Assembly: GCA_024743175.1 (NCBI GenBank)
Contig: JANSXA010000003.1
Location: forward strand, 496,001-560,000
Length of the DNA: 64,000 bases
Direction: 5' to 3'
Source of the DNA: Pseudomonadaceae bacterium
Lineage (GTDB): Bacteria > Pseudomonadota > Gammaproteobacteria > Pseudomonadales > Azotimanducaceae
Shown here: in pieces, positions 1 through 8,261 of the stretch
Layout of the letters: every line of letters begins with the position of its first letter
Position numbering within the stretch: the stretch's first letter is position 1
Translations under genes and position numbers: made by a program
The notes under the pieces: generated by a model
What the model was told of the DNA's origin: nothing
Database searches by the model: none
Seen by the model: only the letters and a program-made list of their open reading frames with translations

Positions 1-11
1 AAATAGTGTCA

Positions 12-848
12 CTACATGATGTAATCATCGCCCGATGCCCGCACGGTAATATCGCTGATCGATACCCCCCAGGGTTGATTAATGGCATAGATGATCTGAT
101 CTGCCAGAGTGTCAGGGTCGAGCATGAAGTATTCGATGTCGTTGATGTCAGAATGGGACGCCGGTAATTGTCCCACTTCTGCAGCTTCAAATTTCGAGAA
201 CGCGCTGGCTGCGTTCTGTCCCAGCAGCCCGGTGACCGCCTGTGGATTGATGATGCCGCTGCTGAGGTTTGTACCTGGTATACCCGTCGGCCGCACGATG
301 GTGACCTTGATTCTACCTTGTGATTCCACGCGCAGGGATTCTGACAAGAACACGACAGCTGCTTTGGTTGCACCATAAACGCCACCGCCAGCAGTTGGAT
401 GATTTCCGTAAATGGAAGCGATGTTCACCACATGGCCCCGTCCCTGGCGCAACATCTGATCATGTACTGCGGTGATACCATTGAGTACACCTTTGATATT
501 GATGTCAATACAGCGCTCCCAGGCAGCAGCTGCGGCTTCATGGTCTGAATAAAATGCGAGAGGCATAACACCCGCGTTGTTGATCATCACGTCGATGCGG
601 CCGTATGTTTCTGTTGCACTGCTGGCCAGCACCTTCATCTCACTTCGGTTTGTGACATCTGCAACTACCGCTGTTGCGTTACCACCGTTATCTGATATGT
701 CTCTGACGGTTTCATTGAGGGTGTCCCGGCTGATGTCAGCAGCAACGACGCGCGCCCCCAGACTTGCAGCCTTCTGGCAGACAAGTCTGCCAAAACCGCT
801 GCCGGCACCTGTGACAACAATGACTTTGTCCTCTAGATAATTGTTCAC
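12..848 (-). CDS. SDR-family NAD(P)-dependent oxidoreductase
   Basis: A classical short-chain dehydrogenase of 278 residues, expected to oxidise or reduce a hydroxyl/carbonyl group in the cytoplasm. The N-terminal Rossmann motif VTGAGSGFG (about residues 12-20), the NNAG motif near residue 90 and the catalytic YGATK (Tyr-x-x-x-Lys) near residue 158, preceded by the Ser of NIASIYG, are all present. The start is GTG and overlaps the stop of the upstream acylase gene by four bases (GTGA), so the two are probably translationally coupled at the end of a minus-strand run. The substrate cannot be told from sequence; the acyl-CoA dehydrogenase, GST and amidase upstream suggest a degradative role, which is inference. 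Confidence 0.9.
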   Translation of the reverse strand: MNNYLEDKVIVVTGAGSGFGRLVCQKAASLGARVVAADISRDTLNETVRDISDNGGNATAVVADVTNRSEMKVLASSATETYGRIDVMINNAGVMPLAFYSDHEAAAAAWERCIDINIKGVLNGITAVHDQMLRQGRGHVVNIASIYGNHPTAGGGVYGATKAAVVFLSESLRVESQGRIKVTIVRPTGIPGTNLSSGIINPQAVTGLLGQNAASAFSKFEAAEVGQLPASHSDINDIEYFMLDPDTLADQIIYAINQPWGVSISDITVRASGDDYIM

Positions 849-3064
849 TGTTGCATGTCACCGGTTTTTGTCTTCGGGAGATAGTCTGGCTTGCCGGGTT
901 GATAGGCGCGTTCGGTATTTTTCAGCACATCCGGCCAGGCGAACCAGGCTGGTTTGAAACGCTTCTCAGAAAGCAGGGTCGCCTGATCAAAGAAATGTGG
1001 CGAAGCGGGGTCATGACTCTGCCCATAGTGCAGATAACTGGCTGCGCGCACGCCATCAGGATGGAACTCATAGACAGCCTGATAGGATGAGCCCGTCACC
1101 GCATATTGATGCTGACGATTTGGATCATCAGTAGGTGGCGTGTGGTAGACGGTGAAGGCAACGCCCAGCGGACCACGTACCCCTGCGTTGGGCAGGCTGG
1201 GCTGGCGATCGTCAAAGGGCACTTTGGCAACGTCACTATACGGTGCGTGGCGTTGAATACGATGCACCTCACCATAAGGCACCCGCCAGTTTCCATAGCG
1301 TGAGACCAGTTTTTCTGCCGCTGTCGCCAGTGCCTCGAATCGAGCCGGGATGTCTGCAGTGAACTCTGCTTTCAAAGTTTCCACTGGATAACCTCGACCG
1401 TAGAGCTCTTCGTACCAGGCGATTGCCAGCGTAGTCTGGGTCGAATCGATTGTGCTGCGGTAGTCCCAGTCCAGCAAATGCGTTAGATACGGTCGCACTC
1501 GGTCAGCGAGATCCGCATCTGATGTTTCCAGTTGTTGAAAACGGCGTTTGTAACGGGGCAGTTCGGTCATCGGCCAGTACAGGGTTGTATCGTAGGCCAT
1601 CTTCTGCCAGTCCTCGAAAGTCACATCGTCAGCCTGACGCAGCAGCCAGCGAGACAGTTTCGCCCGCCGTTTATCATCGGTTGCATCCTCTACCATGTAA
1701 GCGGGGAAGTCTTTCATCGAAGGGTTGTCATCGTCCGTGGTGGTGAAGGGCGATGAGTTACAGTTCTGCATGAATCCGGACTGTGGGTTGAGTACCTGCG
1801 GTAACTCTTCAATAGGATGAAAGTCTCCCCATTCCATGTCCGGATCCGCGCCGTCAACGGGTTTTGTCCAATCGACGCCGGTCTTTCTCTTTGCAATGGT
1901 GCCATTGTAGAGGTAAAAAATATTGCCATCTGCATCCGCATACATCGTGTTGAAGGTCTGCAACTGCAGCTGGGATGCTGCTGCATACCACTGCTCGAAG
2001 TTCTGTGCACGAGACTGGGCCAGGGATTGACGCATACGTGAACCGTCATGCAGGAGAGGTACGCGGACGGCAAGAAAATGAGTGTTGTCTTCCTGCTTGA
2101 TCACCGGGCCATAGTGGCTGCGGCGCAGCTGGTATTGGCGGGGCTTGGTTTCTCCCGCAACTTTGATCTGCACCGGCCAGGATTCAGCGCGTTTCCAACC
2201 CTGCCCGTATCGATATTGATCGGGATCGTCAGGGTGATCAAACGTGAGGCGGTAAACATCCGCGATGTCAGCTTCGTTTACAGTGTACGCCCAGCCCAGC
2301 CGATCGTTAAAACCAGCTGTTGGAAAGGGTGAGCCGGGAAACATGGCACCGGAAAAATCCCACCCGGAGTCACTTTTCACATGCATTTCGGTAAACATCC
2401 CCGGGCCGTACCAGGGCTGGTGCGGGTTGATGAAAAGCATGGCAGTGCCGTTGCGGGTACGCTCAGGGCCGATGGCCCATGCGTTGGAACCCAGGGATGC
2501 TCGTCGTTCTTCTTCTACAGGCGAGATTTCTGCTGAAGGGGCATGTGCCGCACCAAGCAGGCGTCCCAGCATCATGAATCGCTCATAAGCGAGCACGTGC
2601 CAGGGCTCCATGCGGGTTAGCAGGCGGGGGGTTACCTGCGGATTGCGCGCGAGATAGAAGTTGTACCCCGCGGCAAAGGCGCTTGCCAGGGTCTTTATTT
2701 CCTCGGGCTGGCTGGCAAAGTCCTGTTCTGCACGACGGGTGATTTCAAACAGGGCAACGTTGAGGTCGCTCTGCACACCTGATTCTCCAGAGACCTCAGC
2801 AGAACGGCCAAGGGCTCTGATATAGGTGTCTTCAAGCTGCCAGAAGTGGTCTTCACACTGGGACCAGGCAGAACCGAACACAACAGCAGCATCTGATTTG
2901 CCGCGGATATGAGGTACCCCCCATTGGTCTCTGTGGATAACCACATCATTGGCCAGCGGTGGTGTGGCGGTCTGGGCAGCCGCGATATCCACAGTGCAAA
3001 GCAGCAGAAGCAGCCCTGCACAGCGACGGATTTCACGTGACACAGTTACAATAGATTTGCGCAT
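845..3064 (-). CDS. Penicillin acylase family (S45) amidase, possibly acyl-homoserine-lactone type
   Basis: A 739-residue Ntn-hydrolase precursor of the penicillin/aculeacin/AHL acylase family. These enzymes are exported, cut themselves into alpha and beta chains and hydrolyse amide bonds of acylated substrates. A signal peptide is visible (LLLLLCTVDIAAA, cleavage near residue 30). The beta chain should begin at Ser193 in the motif SLGSNAWAIGP, where the N-terminal Ser acts as nucleophile; RNPQ and NPHQPWYGP are also typical. Length fits the PvdQ/QuiP/aculeacin branch better than penicillin G acylase. It lies 54 bp after the GST gene and overlaps the SDR gene, suggesting one transcript. Whether it acts on quorum signals, lipopeptides or other N-acyl compounds is not resolved. 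Confidence 0.87.
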   Translation of the reverse strand: MRKSIVTVSREIRRCAGLLLLLCTVDIAAAQTATPPLANDVVIHRDQWGVPHIRGKSDAAVVFGSAWSQCEDHFWQLEDTYIRALGRSAEVSGESGVQSDLNVALFEITRRAEQDFASQPEEIKTLASAFAAGYNFYLARNPQVTPRLLTRMEPWHVLAYERFMMLGRLLGAAHAPSAEISPVEEERRASLGSNAWAIGPERTRNGTAMLFINPHQPWYGPGMFTEMHVKSDSGWDFSGAMFPGSPFPTAGFNDRLGWAYTVNEADIADVYRLTFDHPDDPDQYRYGQGWKRAESWPVQIKVAGETKPRQYQLRRSHYGPVIKQEDNTHFLAVRVPLLHDGSRMRQSLAQSRAQNFEQWYAAASQLQLQTFNTMYADADGNIFYLYNGTIAKRKTGVDWTKPVDGADPDMEWGDFHPIEELPQVLNPQSGFMQNCNSSPFTTTDDDNPSMKDFPAYMVEDATDDKRRAKLSRWLLRQADDVTFEDWQKMAYDTTLYWPMTELPRYKRRFQQLETSDADLADRVRPYLTHLLDWDYRSTIDSTQTTLAIAWYEELYGRGYPVETLKAEFTADIPARFEALATAAEKLVSRYGNWRVPYGEVHRIQRHAPYSDVAKVPFDDRQPSLPNAGVRGPLGVAFTVYHTPPTDDPNRQHQYAVTGSSYQAVYEFHPDGVRAASYLHYGQSHDPASPHFFDQATLLSEKRFKPAWFAWPDVLKNTERAYQPGKPDYLPKTKTGDMQQ

Positions 3065-3118
3065 GCTGCGGGCTCTCGGTAAGTAAGCGAACCCCCAGTC
3101 TACCCCAAGCGAAGCTGA

Positions 3119-3835
3119 CTATCCCCGTTCGGCAAATTGTTTGTCGCCAAACAGCACGTCTCGATGTGCCTCACCGTAGCCCTTCATCCCCCCGGCGATG
3201 GTTTCGTCGCGGGTCTGATCGAGCATGATGGCAAGTCCTCGAGTTACGGCTGTCCGCTCACTCAATCGCGTTACCCAGGCCTGCACATTCGGTCTTTCTA
3301 CCCGGCTGGCGCGCAGCGATGTCATTGCATAAGGCAGCAGTGCTATATCGGCAATGGAGTATTCGGCAAGAAAGTAGTCCTTGTTCTGCAGATGGCGATC
3401 CATTACACCCAGTTGACGATTTATTTCGTTGAGGTAGCGCTCGGCGGCATAGGGATACTGGTGTTCGGGTGCAGCATAGAATGCAAAATGCGCATACTGC
3501 CCAGACATGGGACCTTGCGCAGAAGCTTGAAAAAACAGCCACTGCATCATCTGTGCCCGCTGTACGGTGTCGTTGGGTAAGAGCTGTCCGGTTTTCTCTG
3601 CCAGATAAACCAGAATCGCGCAGGATTCCCACAGCGTCATCGGTTCGCCACCCGGGCCATCCAGGTCAATGATCGCGGGATGTTTATTGTTCGGATTGAT
3701 CGCCAGGAACTCAGGTGTCAGCTGGTCGCCCTTGAGGATGTCGATGGAATGTCCCCGGTACTCAAGCCCCAGCTCTTCAAGTGCTATGGCCACCTTCTGC
3801 CCGTTGGGTGTCGGTCCCGTATACAGTTCAATCAT
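3119..3835 (-). CDS. Glutathione S-transferase family protein (YghU/YfcG-like)
   Basis: A cytosolic GST of 238 residues. The N-terminal thioredoxin-like domain begins directly with MIELYTGPTPNGQKVAIALEE, carrying the TPNGQKV stretch typical of the Nu-class YfcG/YghU branch, in which Thr/Asn replace the usual catalytic Tyr/Ser. NKHPAI carries the cis-Pro that binds glutathione, and LWESCAILVYLAEK supplies the Glu/Ser gamma-glutamyl site. The helical C-terminal domain follows. Members of this class have glutathione-dependent disulfide reductase or peroxidase activity. It sits 21 bp after the S9 peptidase gene and 54 bp before the acylase gene, on the same strand. A detoxification or thiol-redox role beside catabolic enzymes is inference. 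Confidence 0.88.
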   Translation of the reverse strand: MIELYTGPTPNGQKVAIALEELGLEYRGHSIDILKGDQLTPEFLAINPNNKHPAIIDLDGPGGEPMTLWESCAILVYLAEKTGQLLPNDTVQRAQMMQWLFFQASAQGPMSGQYAHFAFYAAPEHQYPYAAERYLNEINRQLGVMDRHLQNKDYFLAEYSIADIALLPYAMTSLRASRVERPNVQAWVTRLSERTAVTRGLAIMLDQTRDETIAGGMKGYGEAHRDVLFGDKQFAERG

Positions 3836-3856
3836 CTATCTGTCTCCCGCTGAGGG

Positions 3857-5767
3857 TTAATCGAGATTCACAATCGGTATGCCTTCAATGTCATCAGCTG
3901 GATCAAAGTCAAAGATGCGGGCATAAAAATACAGTTCCAGTTCCAACGCTCGCTTTATGTTTTCAGCCTTGCGAAATCCATGTTGCTCACCTGCAAAAGG
4001 TACATAGGCGACTGGAATACCGCTGTCAGTGAGTGCATCGACCATGGCTTGTGCCTGATTGGGTGGCACAATCCTGTCCTCCAATCCCTGAAAAAAGATT
4101 ACCGGGCAGGTCAGCTGTTCAACATGATTGATGGGCGATCGTGCCTTGTAGACGTCTATATCTTGCGGGTACGCACCCACCAAACTGTCCGGGTAACGTG
4201 ATTCGAATTTATGCGTATCACGCAGCAGCGCTTCCAGGTCGCCGATGCCGTAGTGACTGGCACCCGCTTTGAAGGTATCCCGAAAAGTGAGCGCGGCGAG
4301 GGTTGTGTACCCGCCAGCGCTGCCACCACGTATCGCCATACGGTTGCGATCGACAAGTCCTTCGTCGGCCAGATGGGTAGCACCAAAGACGGTGTCATCA
4401 ACGTCCGCAATGCCCCAGCGGCGGTTGAGCTTCTGTCGGTAGGCGCGACCATAGCCCGTCGAGCCCCGGTAGTTAACATCCAGCACAGCAAAGCCGCGGC
4501 TCGTCCAGTACTGGGTGCCCAGACTGAGTACGGGGTGAGTCGCCGCGGTGGGTCCACCATGCAAAATAACAATCAATGGCGGCAGTTCATCAGCGGGTGC
4601 CTGAAAGTCTTTATTGGTCGGGGGATAGAAAAAGCCATGCGCAGTATCGTTATCTGCAGTGGCAAACTCGATGCTGCGCGGAATTGAATAGCAATCAGGG
4701 TCTATATCAATCTCGCCACTTTTCTTAACGTTTTCCATGCTGTGGGTTTGCAGGTCAAACAGCACGATGCTGGGAAACTCCGTGGCTGACGCACAGGTTG
4801 TAGCCAACAGGTTTCCTGCAACGGAAACCCCGTTAATCGCAGTAAACGGAGTGTCAATATCTGTCAGATTTCCATCTACCAATCGCGCCAGTCTGTGTTC
4901 GTTTTTCTCTGCATAAACACACACAATGCCGTTGTCAGTAAAGGTGTAGGTGGATTGGCCGAATACCCAGGGCGGAACGCCGAATTCCGCTTGTTTCTCG
5001 CACAGACATTGGCTTTTGCCTTGATGGAACTGGTATAGATTCCACCAACCATTTTGGTCAGAGATGTAATGCAGCTTGCCGGCGTTGTCGTACCTCGGCT
5101 GCTGTACAGATTCGTTTTTCCCACCTGCGACCACAGTTATGTTTTGCAGATCACCTTCTGCCAGCGTGGCCTCCCAGAGCGTGGTTGTATCCCACGGCAT
5201 ATCTGGGTGGTCCCAGGTTATCCAGGCAAGTCGGGAGCCATCTGCTGAGAGTGTTGGTGACGAGTAAAAATCGTGCCCCTCGGTGAGTTTTACAAGGTTA
5301 CCACTGTCTAGATCAATGCCGCCAAGATAGTTGCTCGGCTCACCGTCACCACCGTGGTCTTCGACAACGCAGATGATGCGGTTCCTGGGTTGATCAAACA
5401 CGCCATTGGCAAAACGGAGCGCGGGCGCATGTGTCAATACCTCCGGCTTCTTGCCAGGTGTCGCCACATAGAGTTGCTGATCCGCGAAGTTTGAGAAGAT
5501 GATTTTTTCCGGCAACACTACCCAGGCGCCTCCACCATATTCATGGACACGCGTGCGCACGTTAAATGGCGGCGGAGTCAGTTCCTCGGTAACGCCATTC
5601 GGGCCGCGTCGCAAGAGGGTTGTTCGTCCGCCTTCTTGCGGGCGTGATTCCTGCCAGTAAAGGTCGCCGGCAACCAGGCATGCGCCTCCAACGCCTATCA
5701 TTTGACTGACAATCAGGTCTGCACTGACTGGGGAAGGCCACGCGCCGTAAGGTGCTTGTTGTTTCAT
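3857..5767 (-). CDS. S9 family prolyl oligopeptidase / acylaminoacyl peptidase-like
   Basis: An alpha/beta-hydrolase peptidase with an N-terminal beta-propeller (residues 1 to about 370) and a C-terminal catalytic domain of the DPP-IV/acylaminoacyl-peptidase type. The triad is visible: Ser483 in RGGSAGGY, Asp in GLEDRIVPP and His in GEQHGFR. No signal peptide is seen, so it is probably cytoplasmic. The open frame runs back to 5926, but the extra 53 residues are Arg-rich and unlike the family, and the DNA there encodes RNA-like hairpins, so I choose the internal ATG at 5767 (636 residues). The ribosome-binding site there is weak. Neighbours are an acyl-CoA dehydrogenase upstream and a GST downstream. 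Confidence 0.88.
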   Translation of the reverse strand: MKQQAPYGAWPSPVSADLIVSQMIGVGGACLVAGDLYWQESRPQEGGRTTLLRRGPNGVTEELTPPPFNVRTRVHEYGGGAWVVLPEKIIFSNFADQQLYVATPGKKPEVLTHAPALRFANGVFDQPRNRIICVVEDHGGDGEPSNYLGGIDLDSGNLVKLTEGHDFYSSPTLSADGSRLAWITWDHPDMPWDTTTLWEATLAEGDLQNITVVAGGKNESVQQPRYDNAGKLHYISDQNGWWNLYQFHQGKSQCLCEKQAEFGVPPWVFGQSTYTFTDNGIVCVYAEKNEHRLARLVDGNLTDIDTPFTAINGVSVAGNLLATTCASATEFPSIVLFDLQTHSMENVKKSGEIDIDPDCYSIPRSIEFATADNDTAHGFFYPPTNKDFQAPADELPPLIVILHGGPTAATHPVLSLGTQYWTSRGFAVLDVNYRGSTGYGRAYRQKLNRRWGIADVDDTVFGATHLADEGLVDRNRMAIRGGSAGGYTTLAALTFRDTFKAGASHYGIGDLEALLRDTHKFESRYPDSLVGAYPQDIDVYKARSPINHVEQLTCPVIFFQGLEDRIVPPNQAQAMVDALTDSGIPVAYVPFAGEQHGFRKAENIKRALELELYFYARIFDFDPADDIEGIPIVNLD

Positions 5768-5786
5768 ATCTGGTTCACTGCGATTG

Positions 5787-5923
5787 GTGGGCGTTGAGTG
5801 CCTGAGAAGATCGGCGAGCAGCCTGGACGCTCGCCATGAAGTCAGGCGAGCCCACAGCTGGGTGCTAAAGGTGCGCTGCCAGCGCTTCGCGCGAGACGAA
5901 AAGAAAGGGTCTCGCGTTTTTTT
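5787..5923 (+). ncRNA. Candidate structured small RNA with intrinsic terminator
   Basis: Nested perfect helices can be drawn: P1 5787-5792 with 5850-5855 (GTGGGC/GCCCAC), P2 5800-5805 with 5842-5847 (GCCTGA/TCAGGC) and P3 5813-5819 with 5829-5835 (GGCGAGC/GCTCGCC, 9-nt loop). A small hairpin (5873-5877 with 5881-5885) and a terminator ending in seven T residues follow. The T-run fixes the plus strand, opposite to both flanking genes, with no plus-strand protein gene before it. I do not recognise a known RNA family. No convincing promoter was found upstream, so the 5' end is a guess. The alternative is a structured spacer in the minus-strand mRNA. Confidence 0.42.
5890..5923 (+). terminator. 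Rho-independent terminator, plus strand, between two minus-strand genes
   Basis: An 8-bp perfect stem (CGCGAGAC 5890-5897 with GTCTCGCG 5909-5916) with an 11-nt loop is followed by seven T at 5917-5923. Read on the minus strand the T-run would precede the stem, so it should work only for plus-strand transcripts. It may end the candidate small RNA or stop antisense transcription into the acyl-CoA dehydrogenase gene. Confidence 0.72.
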
Positions 5924-5929
5924 CAAGCT

Positions 5930-7111
5930 CTAGTCAGGCAGGCCCAATACTCGTTTTGAGATAATGTTCAACTGTACCTCGTTGCTGCCGCCGTAAATCG
6001 TGGTGGTACGAAGATGTAGAAACTCTTCAGTTGCCTTGAGTTCATCAGCGGTAAAGCCGACTTCCTCATGCGCACCGAGGCCGCGAAAACCCATTAACTG
6101 ACGCTTCAGGTCTGCGCCGTCACGTTGCAGGCCTGCGCCCACCAGCTTGAAAATTGACGTTGCAGCGCCCGGAGTGCCGGACTTATTTTCTTCGTTAGCT
6201 CGTTGTGCGGTGTATCCGAAAGCAGCACGCCGCATGTTCATATCAAGAATGGTATCGCGCATGGCGGGATCAGCAATTTTGCCGTCTTCTTCGCCGATAT
6301 ATTTCTTCGCCACCTTAACCATTGTCTTGGCGGGATCTGCGGCTCGTGCGCCGCCGGTCAGTCCGCCGATACCCGAGCGTTCAAACTGCAGGAGGCGTTT
6401 ACCGATGGTCCAGCCTTTGTTTAACTCACCGACTAAATCGTCTTTGCTCGCGATGGCATCATCCAGAAAGGTCTCGCAGAAGGGCGATGAACCGGAAATT
6501 AAACGGATTGGCTTTGTGGTCACGCCTTCCTGATCCATGCTCATCAGCATGAAGCTGATGCCTTCATGTTTGGGTGCATCCGGATCTGTGCGTACAAGAA
6601 TAAACATCCAGTCTGCGGTGGCTGCGCCAGAGGTCCAGATTTTCTGCCCGTTGATGACATAGTGGTCGCCATTGTCCACTGCGCGTGTGGTCAATGCTGC
6701 CAGGTCAGATCCCGCATTGGGTTCGGAATAGCCCTGGCACCACTGGTACTCGCCGCGAGCAATTTTTGGCAGGTGGCGCTGTTTCTGCTCTTCTGTGCCA
6801 TATTCGAGCAGGGTAGGGCCAATCATTGAGGTACCCATGCCCATCAACGGCGAGCGAGCACCGATGGCAGCCATTTCATCGTATAAAATTTTTGCCTGCG
6901 CTGTGGTTAAACCGCCGCCGCCGTATTCAGTTGGCCAGGTAGGCGCGGTCCAGCCGCGTTCCGCCATACGTTCGAGCCACAGTGCGGTATCAGGCTCCAG
7001 CGTGATTTTGCTTGAACCATTGGCAATCTGGCCCGGGCCGCGAGCCCCTTCGGGACAGTTTTCGGCAAGCCAGCTGGCCACTTCAGATCTAAATGTATTG
7101 GTTTCGCTCAC
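5930..7111 (-). CDS. Acyl-CoA dehydrogenase family protein
   Basis: An FAD-dependent acyl-CoA dehydrogenase that introduces an alpha-beta double bond into an acyl-CoA. The N-terminal helical domain, the central beta domain (QGYSEPNAGSDLAALTTRA, then GQKIWTSGA, the flavin and substrate region) and the C-terminal helical domain ending RTTTIYGGSNEVQLNIISKRVLG are all present; the C-terminal IYGGSNEVQ is a strong signature. The open frame begins with ATG at 7201, but the family usually starts near SETNTFRSEVASWL, so I prefer GTG at 7111, preceded by AGAAG. It heads the minus-strand run and is divergent from the sulfurtransferase gene across a short spacer. The branch resembles large-substrate ACADs (FadE17/28-like); the substrate is unknown. 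Confidence 0.88.
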   Translation of the reverse strand: MSETNTFRSEVASWLAENCPEGARGPGQIANGSSKITLEPDTALWLERMAERGWTAPTWPTEYGGGGLTTAQAKILYDEMAAIGARSPLMGMGTSMIGPTLLEYGTEEQKQRHLPKIARGEYQWCQGYSEPNAGSDLAALTTRAVDNGDHYVINGQKIWTSGAATADWMFILVRTDPDAPKHEGISFMLMSMDQEGVTTKPIRLISGSSPFCETFLDDAIASKDDLVGELNKGWTIGKRLLQFERSGIGGLTGGARAADPAKTMVKVAKKYIGEEDGKIADPAMRDTILDMNMRRAAFGYTAQRANEENKSGTPGAATSIFKLVGAGLQRDGADLKRQLMGFRGLGAHEEVGFTADELKATEEFLHLRTTTIYGGSNEVQLNIISKRVLGLPD

Positions 7112-7300
7112 AGCAATGCTTCTTATAGTTTCTTCAGCACAAAAACTATCCTTTATGACCGATTTTTTCCAGTGTGTGAATTGGGAAGATTTATGCTTCA
7201 TGCCCGCGTAGACATGGCAGATTTGAGTACCGTTGCAACTGGCACCGGCCAGGCATCCGTCTTACAGTGTCGCCTGATCATTGTTTAAGGCAGAAACACC

Positions 7301-8173
7301 ATGGCTTTCACCCATCCCGAATACCTGATTTCTCCCAGCGAACTGGCCAAAAAGCTTGATAACGACAATTTACGTCTTTTTGATGTTGCCATTCACCTGG
7401 TCCCGAACCCGAAAGGCGGCTACAAAGCGGAGTCTGGTCAACAGACTTACGATGAAGGCCACATACCTGGCGCCGCTTTCCTCAACCAGGTCAAACAACT
7501 GTCCGATACGGCCAGTTCTTTAGGATTTACCCGGCTTGAAGACGAGCTGCTTATTAAAGCTTTTGGTGATGCCGGTATTACGGCTGACAGCGATGTTGTT
7601 TTCTATTCAAGTGGCATGACGATGTGGGCGACTAGAGCCTGGTGGCTGTTGCATTACTGCGGGCACAAACGGGTTGCCATCCTTGATGGCGGTCTGCGCG
7701 CATGGAAGAAAGTCGGGCTGGAAATTTCAACCGAAGCCAGCACCTATCCTGCGCAGAGCTGGTCATCAACCACGCTCCCGCATCGTTTTGTCAGTCAGGA
7801 TGAGGTTGTGGCTGCGATAGATAATGTCGGTATCTGCACGGTTAACGCTCTGTCACCGGAGGTTTATGCCGGCACTGGCGACCACCATTATGGGCGTCGC
7901 GGGCACATCCCTAACAGTATCAATGTGTTTTACGACACGCTTTTGAATGAAGGCGCGTTTCGAGACCCTCAGGAAGTCAAACAATCACTCACGGCTGCGG
8001 GCCTACTGGATGACAAACCGGTTATTGCCTACTGTGGCGGTGGCATATCAGCCACTATCGATGCGTTTGCTTGCCTGTTATTCGGCAAACAGGACGTGGC
8101 TGTGTATGACGGGTCGATGAGTGAATGGGTAAAAGACGAGTCGCTGCCATTGGTAGAAGGGGCTGATCCTTAG
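7301..8173 (+). CDS. Sulfurtransferase with two rhodanese domains
   Basis: A 290-residue thiosulfate/3-mercaptopyruvate sulfurtransferase-type enzyme made of two rhodanese modules, the first (about residues 8-140) inactive and structural, the second (about 165-285) catalytic. The active-site loop is YCGGGISA with Cys245 as the persulfide-forming residue; this loop is closer to the CGSGVTA loop of 3-mercaptopyruvate sulfurtransferases than to the CRKGVT of true rhodaneses. GHIPGAAFLNQ and GRRGHIPNSINV are the typical CH2 motifs. There is no signal peptide. The gene starts the plus-strand group that includes a P450 and a hydrolase, but the 88-bp gap to the P450 leaves co-transcription open. Confidence 0.9.
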   Translation: MAFTHPEYLISPSELAKKLDNDNLRLFDVAIHLVPNPKGGYKAESGQQTYDEGHIPGAAFLNQVKQLSDTASSLGFTRLEDELLIKAFGDAGITADSDVVFYSSGMTMWATRAWWLLHYCGHKRVAILDGGLRAWKKVGLEISTEASTYPAQSWSSTTLPHRFVSQDEVVAAIDNVGICTVNALSPEVYAGTGDHHYGRRGHIPNSINVFYDTLLNEGAFRDPQEVKQSLTAAGLLDDKPVIAYCGGGISATIDAFACLLFGKQDVAVYDGSMSEWVKDESLPLVEGADP

Positions 8174-8261
8174 TCATCGGTTAACTTGAGTGGGTAGCAG
8201 AACGTCGAACTCAACGTGATATCTTGCTTATCGACCAAATCAGGTAAAAAGGAAACAGGAC

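Noticed and set aside
5768-5926. 53-residue N-terminal extension of the S9 peptidase
   Set aside because: Arg-rich, unlike the family, and its DNA is explained by RNA hairpins and a terminator.
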